Source of the DNA: Bacteroidia bacterium
Lineage (GTDB): Bacteria; Bacteroidota; Bacteroidia; Flavobacteriales; Flavobacteriaceae
Assembly: GCA_030425715.1 (NCBI GenBank)
Contig: JAUIAA010000140.1
Span: forward strand, 1-6,002
Direction: 5' to 3'
Length of the DNA stretch: 6,002 nt
This document shows, piece by piece, positions 1 to 5,184 of the stretch; within the stretch, counting starts at the first letter, position 1, and the number at the start of each line of letters is the position of its first letter. Below the pieces are notes generated by a model. That model was not told the origin of the DNA, ran no database searches, and saw only the letters and a program-made list of their open reading frames with translations. The position numbers were made by a program, and so were the translations under genes.

Positions 1-1
1 C

Positions 2-319
2 GTTGATGGTTCTGCTTATATAGCAGATGCCTCAGTTAGTGTTGGAGAAGCAGGATTGAAATTAAGCCATATCATGAAGGAAAAATATATACATAACTTC
101 TTAAACCCTGAAACTTTTGTTGATTATAGAAGATATGATTTTTCAGATGATGTTTTTGTAGGGTTGGAAATTCGTGAAGAAGAAGATTCTGATGATAACG
201 ATTATTTAGGTCAATGGTTTAGAAGAGCTGATTATCCAACAACTGAATTGAATAGAAATAGTGAAAATGTATTAGCAAATCAACAAGAACCCGTAACACC
301 GGTTTGGTGGGATAATTAA
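2..319 (+). CDS. SusD/RagB-like outer-membrane nutrient-binding lipoprotein (C-terminal part only)
   Basis: This is the last 105 codons of a gene that enters the window from the left; the frame is open from position 2 to the TAA at 317-319. The segment has the typical end of the SusD_2-type branch of the SusD/RagB family: a KYIHNFLNPETFVDYRRYDF stretch, then RRADYP.TELNRNSENV, then a final PVWWDN. Members are surface lipoproteins that bind glycans or other nutrients and sit on a SusC-type TonB-dependent channel. The signal peptide, lipobox and TPR-like helices would lie upstream and cannot be seen, nor can a SusC partner. An acidic run (EEEDSDDND) lies between the two conserved blocks. The ligand cannot be inferred from this fragment. 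Family assignment is confident because of the C-terminal motif order; the exact subfamily is less so. Confidence 0.85.
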   Translation, partial: VDGSAYIADASVSVGEAGLKLSHIMKEKYIHNFLNPETFVDYRRYDFSDDVFVGLEIREEEDSDDNDYLGQWFRRADYPTTELNRNSENVLANQQEPVTPVWWDN

Positions 320-340
320 TAAAATAGCAGTTGGTACTAT

Positions 341-374
341 TAAAAGCCATTAACAAAAACATTAATGGCTTTTA
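341..374. terminator. Probable bidirectional terminator hairpin between convergent genes
   Basis: A perfect 13-bp inverted repeat (TAAAAGCCATTAA at 341-353, TTAATGGCTTTTA at 362-374) encloses an 8-nt loop. It begins 21 nt after the SusD-like stop codon. On the + strand the 3' arm ends in TTTT and is followed by TACTTTTT, a reasonable intrinsic terminator tail. On the - strand the 3' arm also ends in four Ts, but the tail beyond is not T-rich, so termination in that direction may be weaker. The stop codon of the molybdopterin oxidoreductase (372-374) lies inside the stem. Confidence 0.75.
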
Positions 375-2669
375 TACTTTTTGCACTCTTACCACAACAG
401 ATTTACTTATAGGCGTATTACTTTTATCGGCAAATTCGTCAATAGGAATGAGTGGATTGGTTTCTGGAAAATATGCAGCCAAATTCCCTTTTGGGATGTT
501 GTATGGAATAGCTAAAAAATTAAATACTTTTCGCTCCTTTCCTGCATAATTACTGGTAAGGTTAATCACATCTAATTTTTTTAAGCCTAGTTTTTGCATG
601 TCATTTTTATGCATAAAAACCACTCTTCTTTCGTTATAAATACCCCTATATCTATCGTGTAAACCGTAAATAGTAGTATTAAATTGATCATGTGATCGAA
701 TAGTCATCAATAAAAATTCATCTTCATTTAAGTTGTGTTTAGGCAATGCACAATTGCTAAACTGCGCTTTTTGATTGGGCAATTTACTAAAATCTAAATC
801 GCGAACATTATTGGGTAAGTAAAAACCAGATCCTTTCGAGCGTTGGTTCATTTGGTCAAAACCAGATAGTACTTTTGCCATTTTTTCTCTTAAAGCTTCA
901 TAGTTTTCACATAAAGATGTCCAAGATACAGTATGGTTTCCTTTAAAATAAGCATTGGCAATCGCACCTACTATTTCTGGTTCACTTTTTAGATGTTGGG
1001 AAGCAGGAGTTAACATTCCTTTAGATTGATGTACTTTACCCATGCTATTTTCTACCGTAAAATGACGAGGTTTTCTATCTTTTATATCCAATTCAGATCT
1101 ACCTAAGGTTGGAAGTATTAGTGCTGTTTTTCCTGTAACCGTATGACTTCTGTTGAGTTTGGTGCTAATTTGTACCGTTAAATTACAATTTTGTAAAGCT
1201 TGAGCCGTATACACTGTATCTGAAGCTGCCGAAACAAAATTACCGCCTAAAGCAATAAAAACTTTGGCTTTTTTCTGGTACATTGCTTTTATGGCATGCA
1301 CGGTATCAAATCCTTCTTCGGCGGGAGCATCAAAACCAAAAACATTTTTTATGGCTTGGTTTAAGGGTTCGGAAGCGAAGTGCATAATACCAACAGTTCT
1401 GTCGCCTTGTACATTACTGTGACCTCTAACCGGGCAGGTGCCTGCTCCAGGTTTGCCTAAGCTACCTTTTAGCAATAATAAGTTTACACATTCTTTAATG
1501 TTTTCTACGCCATTTTTATGTTGGGTTAAACCCATGGCCCAGCAAATAATAATTTTGTTTTTTTTGGCTAGTAATTGTACAGCTTGGTTTACCAATTGCT
1601 CATCAACGCCTGATAAATCTAATAATTCCTTTTCAGAAAATTTATCTAAATGAAGTAGATAATCTTCAAAACCAGCGGTATATTTTTTGATAAATTCTTC
1701 ATCGAAAACAGTTCCATTTTCAAGATGAATTTTTTGTAATTTTTTGCATATTAACTTTATAAGAGATACATCTTGGTTTATTTTTACCTGTAAATAGATA
1801 TCGGTCAATTTAACGCCAGCACCCAACATACCACTAACTTCTTGTGGGTTTTTAAAACGAATCAATCCCGCTTCTTCCAGTGGGTTGATGCTAATAATTT
1901 TACCGCCATTTGCTTTGCATTTTTCAAGTGCAGAAAGCATTCTTGGATGGTTGGTTCCGGGGTTTTGACCAATAACCATCACTACTTCAGCCTGATCAAA
2001 ATCTTCTAGCTTTACCGATCCTTTTCCAATACCAAGGGTTTCACTTAGTGCCACACCACTAGATTCATGGCACATATTAGAACAGTCTGGCATATTGTTC
2101 GTGCCAAATGCCCTTACAAAAAGTCCATATAAAAAAGCAGCTTCATTACTTGACCTTCCAGAAGTATAAAAAATAGCCTCATTTGGATGGTTTAATTCGT
2201 GCAATTCTTGAGCAATCAAATTAAATGCATTTTCCCACGAAATAGGTTCGTAATTTATTTTTCCAGGCCTTAAAACCATAGGTTGGGTAAGCCTACCACT
2301 TTTTCCTATTTTATAATCCGACCAATGAGAAATCTCTTCTACAGAATGTTCTGCAAAAAAGTGAGCATCTAGATGTGCGTTGGTAGCTTCTTCGGCTAAA
2401 GCCTTTGCCCCATTTTCACAATATTCTCCTAATTTAGAAGGCTCATCAGGATCTGGCCAAGCACACCCTGGGCAATCAAAACCTTCTTTTTGATTCATTT
2501 GAAAAAGAGACTTTACCGATTTTGTTACTCCCATCTCTTTAAAAGTATGTTGCAATGCAGCTTTAATTCCGTTGAATCCAGCAGCATAAGCTGCAGGTTC
2601 TCTTAATTTAATTCCTGTAAAATCCTCTGAACCTTGCGTAGCAATATTTCTTTTTGTAGATGCACTCAT
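372..2669 (-). CDS. FdhF/YdeP-family molybdopterin-dependent oxidoreductase
   Basis: This 765-residue protein is close in length to E. coli YdeP and resembles the TIGR01701-type family related to formate dehydrogenase H. The N-terminus has CPGCAWPDPDEPSKLGEYC (C66, C69, C84), probably Fe-S ligands, though not the classic CxxCxxxC plus distant Cys pattern. The molybdopterin domain spans roughly 125-560. In it, GTNNMPDCSNMCHESSG places C200 where FdhH carries its selenocysteine Mo ligand, with H201 next to it; VRGHSNVQGD (414-423) carries the conserved Arg (R415). The C-terminal dinucleotide-binding domain (about 650-762) contains RSHDQFNTTIYGLHDRYRGI. There is no signal peptide or Tat motif, so it is probably cytoplasmic. 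The substrate is unknown for the family; E. coli YdeP is linked to acid resistance, and formate activity should not be assumed. No electron-transfer subunit, FdhD or cofactor gene is visible nearby. The ATG at 2669-2667 fits the family N-terminus; no clear Shine-Dalgarno is present. Confidence 0.93.
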   Translation of the reverse strand: MSASTKRNIATQGSEDFTGIKLREPAAYAAGFNGIKAALQHTFKEMGVTKSVKSLFQMNQKEGFDCPGCAWPDPDEPSKLGEYCENGAKALAEEATNAHLDAHFFAEHSVEEISHWSDYKIGKSGRLTQPMVLRPGKINYEPISWENAFNLIAQELHELNHPNEAIFYTSGRSSNEAAFLYGLFVRAFGTNNMPDCSNMCHESSGVALSETLGIGKGSVKLEDFDQAEVVMVIGQNPGTNHPRMLSALEKCKANGGKIISINPLEEAGLIRFKNPQEVSGMLGAGVKLTDIYLQVKINQDVSLIKLICKKLQKIHLENGTVFDEEFIKKYTAGFEDYLLHLDKFSEKELLDLSGVDEQLVNQAVQLLAKKNKIIICWAMGLTQHKNGVENIKECVNLLLLKGSLGKPGAGTCPVRGHSNVQGDRTVGIMHFASEPLNQAIKNVFGFDAPAEEGFDTVHAIKAMYQKKAKVFIALGGNFVSAASDTVYTAQALQNCNLTVQISTKLNRSHTVTGKTALILPTLGRSELDIKDRKPRHFTVENSMGKVHQSKGMLTPASQHLKSEPEIVGAIANAYFKGNHTVSWTSLCENYEALREKMAKVLSGFDQMNQRSKGSGFYLPNNVRDLDFSKLPNQKAQFSNCALPKHNLNEDEFLLMTIRSHDQFNTTIYGLHDRYRGIYNERRVVFMHKNDMQKLGLKKLDVINLTSNYAGKERKVFNFLAIPYNIPKGNLAAYFPETNPLIPIDEFADKSNTPISKSVVVRVQKV

Positions 2670-2695
2670 GTCAATATTTTTATGAAAAGATTAAT

Positions 2696-2703
2696 CAAAA
2701 TTA
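2696..2703 (-). promoter_or_regulatory. Candidate -7 promoter element for the molybdopterin oxidoreductase
   Basis: Read on the - strand this is TAATTTTG, an exact match to the Bacteroidota -7 consensus TAnnTTTG, lying 26 nt before the ATG at 2669. It would give a leader of roughly 20 nt. The only nearby upstream TTG (2720-2718) leaves a 14-bp spacer, shorter than the usual 17-23 bp, so the -33 half is not convincing. In AT-rich DNA an isolated match can occur by chance. Confidence 0.35.
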
Positions 2704-2796
2704 ACGAATAAATGGCACAACGAAGTAGTTAGATTTCAATTTACATTTTTAGGAGGGTTTTTTCCTGCAAAGAAATTATAAAGTCTTCTGTTTTAC

Positions 2797-2828
2797 TTGG
2801 GTTTAGCCAATTTAATTATTTAGATTTG
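2797..2828 (+). promoter_or_regulatory. Bacteroidota-type promoter for the flavoprotein/thioesterase operon
   Basis: TTG at 2797-2799 and TAGATTTG at 2821-2828 match the Bacteroidota primary-sigma consensus (TTG, then 17-23 bp, then TAnnTTTG) with a 21-bp spacer. Transcription would start at about 2832. This makes a start codon at 2826 impossible for that transcript, and ATG 2841 would have a leader of only about 9 nt. The promoter faces the + strand operon and sits in the gap shared with the divergent oxidoreductase gene. Confidence 0.65.
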
Positions 2829-2837
2829 TGTAAATCA
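2827..2837 (+). repeat. 11-nt direct repeat before operon gene 1 (copy 1)
   Basis: TGTGTAAATCA occurs here, 3 nt before ATGAAA at 2841, and again at 3827-3837, 1 nt before ATGAAA at 3839. The copies are exactly 1000 nt apart. Copy 1 overlaps the last bases of the promoter -7 element; copy 2 includes the stop codon of the first gene. It shows no complementarity to the usual 16S anti-Shine-Dalgarno. It may be a shared start-region signal or coincidence. Confidence 0.4.
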
Positions 2838-2855
2838 ATAATGAAAAGAGAAGAG

Positions 2856-3833
2856 ATGACAATAAATAAAAATAGCATTATAGATAATCTAAGTTTACCT
2901 ATAGTGGCTGCACCCATGTTTTTAATTTCGGGTCCAGAGTTGGTTATTGCTTGTTGTAAAGCAGGAATTGTAGGTACCTTTCCAGCCTTAAACCAAAGAA
3001 CTTCTGAAGGATTTGAGCAATGGTTGGTACAAATAAAAACCGAGTTGGCTATCTGGGAAAAAGAGACTGGTAAAAGGGCAGCACCATTTGGGGTAAATTT
3101 AATTGTACATCCTACCAATCCAAGAGTTCAGGCAGATTTGGCTATTTGCGTAAAACACCAAGTACCTTTAATTATTACCTCCTTAGGAGCTGTTGCCGAA
3201 TTGGTGCAGGCGGTACATAGCTACGGTGGAATGGTATTTCACGATGTGATTAATATTCGCCATGCAAAAAAAGCAATTGGAGCCAAAGTAGATGGACTGA
3301 TTTTAGTATGTGCAGGTGCAGGAGGACATGCAGGAACTTATAATCCGATGCCTTTTGTACAAGAAGTTAAAAAAATATTTCAAGGCATCCTATTGTTATC
3401 TGGCAGTATAAGTACTGGGCAAGACGTAGCTGCTGCTATGCAGATGGGAGCGGATTTGGCATATATGGGAACGAGATTTATCAATGTAGATGAAAGTAAT
3501 GCTACAGAAGCGTACAAAGAAATGATAATAAATTCAAAAGTAGAAGATATTGTTTATACCGCTGCCATTTCTGGAGTACATGCCAATTTTATGAGATCAA
3601 GTTTGGAAGCATCAGGAATTACCAAAGACTTGTGGGAGAAAAAGGTAAAAGTAGATTTTGGAAAAGAATTAAATACAGAAGCTAAGGCTTGGAAAACAAT
3701 ATGGTCTGCCGGACAAGGAGTTACTGCAATTGATGATAAAATTCCTTTGGCAGCATTGATACAAAATTTAAAAAATGGCTTTATAGCGGCATTAAAAAAA
3801 CAACAAACTTTATTAAAAAAATACAATGTGTAA
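2856..3833 (+). CDS. NAD(P)H-dependent flavin oxidoreductase, nitronate monooxygenase (2-nitropropane dioxygenase) family
   Basis: This 325-residue TIM-barrel FMN enzyme belongs to the family that includes nitronate monooxygenases, NADH:quinone reductases and the enoyl-ACP reductase FabK. With M1 at 2856, visible motifs are LPIVAAPMFLISGPELV (14-30; first strand and flavin contact), ITSLGA (107-112), CAGAGGHAG (152-160; H158 is the position of the catalytic His in nitronate monooxygenases), LLSGSISTGQDV (180-191) and MGADLAYMGTRFI (197-209; FMN phosphate site). A WSAGQGV segment (283-289) is typical of the C-terminus. No signal peptide is seen, so it is cytosolic. The substrate cannot be decided from sequence. 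In-frame starts also exist at 2841 (ATG) and 2826 (TTG). The 2826 start falls within the promoter. I chose 2856 because the family N-terminus begins near there and it leaves a leader of about 24 nt with a purine-rich AGAGAAGAG; 2841 remains possible. A thioesterase gene follows 5 nt after the stop. Confidence 0.9.
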   Translation: MTINKNSIIDNLSLPIVAAPMFLISGPELVIACCKAGIVGTFPALNQRTSEGFEQWLVQIKTELAIWEKETGKRAAPFGVNLIVHPTNPRVQADLAICVKHQVPLIITSLGAVAELVQAVHSYGGMVFHDVINIRHAKKAIGAKVDGLILVCAGAGGHAGTYNPMPFVQEVKKIFQGILLLSGSISTGQDVAAAMQMGADLAYMGTRFINVDESNATEAYKEMIINSKVEDIVYTAAISGVHANFMRSSLEASGITKDLWEKKVKVDFGKELNTEAKAWKTIWSAGQGVTAIDDKIPLAALIQNLKNGFIAALKKQQTLLKKYNV

Positions 3834-3837
3834 ATCA
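3827..3837 (+). repeat. 11-nt direct repeat before operon gene 2 (copy 2)
   Basis: This is the second exact copy of TGTGTAAATCA, spanning the last codon and TAA stop of the flavoprotein gene and ending 1 nt before the thioesterase ATG. Because it is partly coding, its sequence is constrained on one side, which weakens the case for a dedicated regulatory site. Confidence 0.4.
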
Positions 3838-3838
3838 G

Positions 3839-4699
3839 ATGAAATCTATTAAAAACCTAATTGATTTATTAACCTTAGAAAAAGTAGATAAAAACACTTT
3901 TATCGGTCAGAATTATCAAGCACCATGGGGTAGAGTTTTTGGCGGACAGGTTTTAGCCCAATCCCTTCATGCAGCTTACCAAACGGTTCCTAAAGATCGG
4001 TTTGCACATTCTATGCATGCTTATTTTATCCTTGGCGGAAATTTGGAGGAGCCTATAAGATATGAGGTGGATGAAATTAGAAATGGAGGTAGTTTTACTA
4101 CGCGTAGGGTTGTCGCTTTTCAAAAAAAGAAGGCTATTTTTAACATGTCGGCTTCTTTCCAAATAGCACAAAAAGGAGTGGACCACCAGATAGATATGCC
4201 AAAATTAGCAGATCCAGATAAATTGCAAACAGGCTTAGAGCAAATAGAAATAATCAAAAAAATAAATCCTAAAGCTTACGAACGAATTAAATATTCTTTT
4301 CCAGAGGTTTTTACTTTTAAACCAGTTCAACATGTAGCCGAATTTTTAGCAAACGACCATCCGCCATACAATCATATTTGGTTAAAAACTACCGAAAAAA
4401 TAGATGTACCCATACAAATGCAACATCAATTATTGGCCTATGTTTCTGATTATTGGTTGTTGTTAACAAGCTCCATTCCACACCGAAAAAGGTTAAATAA
4501 AACAGAAACTTTTTATGCAAGTGTAGATCATGCCTTGTGGTTTCATCGTGATTTTAAAATTGAAGATTGGTTACTATACGCCATGGATAGTCCGAGTGCA
4601 TCGAATGCTAGAGGATTTTCTCGTGGTAGTATTTTTAACAAAAAAGGAGTTCTTGTAGCCTCGGTAGCACAGGAAGGACTGATAAGAGAAGAGAGTTAA
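3839..4699 (+). CDS. tesB: Acyl-CoA thioesterase II (TesB-type)
   Basis: At 286 residues it has the same length as E. coli TesB. It hydrolyses acyl-CoA to free fatty acid and CoA in the cytosol. It is a double-hotdog protein. The first hotdog (about 10-115) carries PWGRVFGGQVLAQSL (29-43), HSMHAYFILGG (57-67) and GGSFTTRRVVAFQ (83-95). The second (about 160-286) carries AYVSDYWLL, ASVDHALWFHRDF, SPSASNARGF and the end VAQEGLIR. The E. coli catalytic triad Asp204/Thr228/Gln278 lines up at identical numbers as D204, S228 and Q278; the Thr-to-Ser change keeps a hydroxyl and is expected to be tolerated. The gene starts at the ATG 5 nt after the upstream flavoprotein stop and is very probably co-transcribed with it. 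No Shine-Dalgarno is evident; the 11 nt TGTGTAAATCA just before the ATG also occurs before the upstream gene. Confidence 0.95.
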   Translation: MKSIKNLIDLLTLEKVDKNTFIGQNYQAPWGRVFGGQVLAQSLHAAYQTVPKDRFAHSMHAYFILGGNLEEPIRYEVDEIRNGGSFTTRRVVAFQKKKAIFNMSASFQIAQKGVDHQIDMPKLADPDKLQTGLEQIEIIKKINPKAYERIKYSFPEVFTFKPVQHVAEFLANDHPPYNHIWLKTTEKIDVPIQMQHQLLAYVSDYWLLLTSSIPHRKRLNKTETFYASVDHALWFHRDFKIEDWLLYAMDSPSASNARGFSRGSIFNKKGVLVASVAQEGLIREES

Positions 4700-4728
4700 A
4701 ACAAAAAACACAAAATATTTTACAGTCC

Positions 4729-4821
4729 CTAATAATCTTCTGTAGTGTCTTTAACTTCTATGTATTTATTTGTACATGAAAAGCTTAATATGCAAATCAA
4801 TGCAATCCTTGAAATTTTCAT
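4729..4821 (-). CDS. Candidate very small lipoprotein at the end of the sugar operon (30 codons)
   Basis: A 30-codon ORF starts with ATG (4821-4819) 5 nt after the stop of the mutarotase gene and ends with TAG (4731-4729). Its first 16 residues read MKISRIALICILSFSC: a basic N-terminus, a hydrophobic core, and a cysteine after SFS that fits a relaxed Bacteroidota lipobox. The 14 residues after the cysteine are polar and acidic, ending in TTEDY. The predicted mature peptide would be only 15 residues including the lipidated cysteine. The start region is A/T-rich without a Shine-Dalgarno, like its neighbours. I do not recognise a family. It could be a genuine small lipoprotein, the remnant of a longer lipoprotein gene (a second in-frame stop follows two codons after the first), or a chance ORF. 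The operon-like spacing and signal-peptide layout are the reasons to list it. Confidence 0.45.
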   Translation of the reverse strand: MKISRIALICILSFSCTNKYIEVKDTTEDY

Positions 4822-4826
4822 TATAT

Positions 4827-5174
4827 TTAATTGTTATTTAATGGATATATTTTTTGCATTAACAGCCATTTTTCTCCTACTTTAGCAGATGGTAAAGCCT
4901 GTTGGTATTTCCACATTAAAGTTTCCCATTTTTGTACTTTTGGGTTTTGGTTATCCATTTTAGATTTCTTTTCAAATGAAAAAGTATCGTTCACTTCCAT
5001 AATCATAAACAACCGATTGGCTACACAGTAAATTTCTAAAACTTCAATTCCAGAGTTTACGATACTTGCCGTTATTTCTGGCCAAATTTTTTCGTGGTAT
5101 TTTTTATATTCTGCAATTAATTTTTCATCATCTATCAAATCCAGAGCAAAACAGTAGCGTTTTAAATTTTTCAT
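4827..5174 (-). CDS. L-rhamnose mutarotase family protein (RhaM-type sugar mutarotase)
   Basis: This 115-residue protein is slightly longer than E. coli RhaM (104). The family interconverts the alpha and beta anomers of a deoxysugar so that the downstream isomerase or dehydrogenase gets its preferred form. The diagnostic segment is EYKKYHEKIWPEI (22-34): Y23 and H27 align with the Tyr and His of the RhaM active site, followed by the hallmark IWPE. Further family features are the EVLEIYCVANRLFMIMEV beta hairpin (about 44-61), PKVQKWETLMWKYQ (78-91) and a C-terminal aromatic strand (MQKIYPL). It is a cytosolic protein. The gene follows the FucP-type permease after a 10-nt gap and precedes the small lipoprotein ORF, so the three probably form one transcript. 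The permease context suggests that the physiological sugar may be L-fucose or another deoxysugar rather than rhamnose, so I leave the symbol empty. Confidence 0.92.
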   Translation of the reverse strand: MKNLKRYCFALDLIDDEKLIAEYKKYHEKIWPEITASIVNSGIEVLEIYCVANRLFMIMEVNDTFSFEKKSKMDNQNPKVQKWETLMWKYQQALPSAKVGEKWLLMQKIYPLNNN

Positions 5175-5184
5175 CTCTAGTTAT

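Noticed and set aside
331..549. 72-codon + strand ORF beginning near the terminator
   Set aside because: It runs antisense through the conserved C-terminal domain of the molybdoenzyme and starts within a few bases of the terminator hairpin.
2751..2756. Perfect AGGAGG Shine-Dalgarno sequence on the + strand
   Set aside because: No ATG, GTG or TTG follows at a usable distance, and Bacteroidota seldom rely on strong Shine-Dalgarno sites. A 4-bp AGGA/TCCT pairing around it is too weak to be a terminator.
2826..2828. TTG at 2826 as the start of the flavoprotein gene
   Set aside because: It lies within the predicted -7 promoter element, upstream of the expected transcript start, and adds residues not typical of the family.
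2816..3118. 100-codon ORF on the - strand with a hydrophobic end
   Set aside because: It lies antisense to the well-supported flavoprotein gene and over its promoter, with no recognisable domain; it is a shadow of the real frame.
4712..4721. AAAATATTTT palindrome between the convergent tesB and sugar operon ends
   Set aside because: It is a loopless, all-AT palindrome without a GC stem, so it is not credible as an intrinsic terminator; such sequences are common in AT-rich DNA. No better terminator is seen in 4700-4728.
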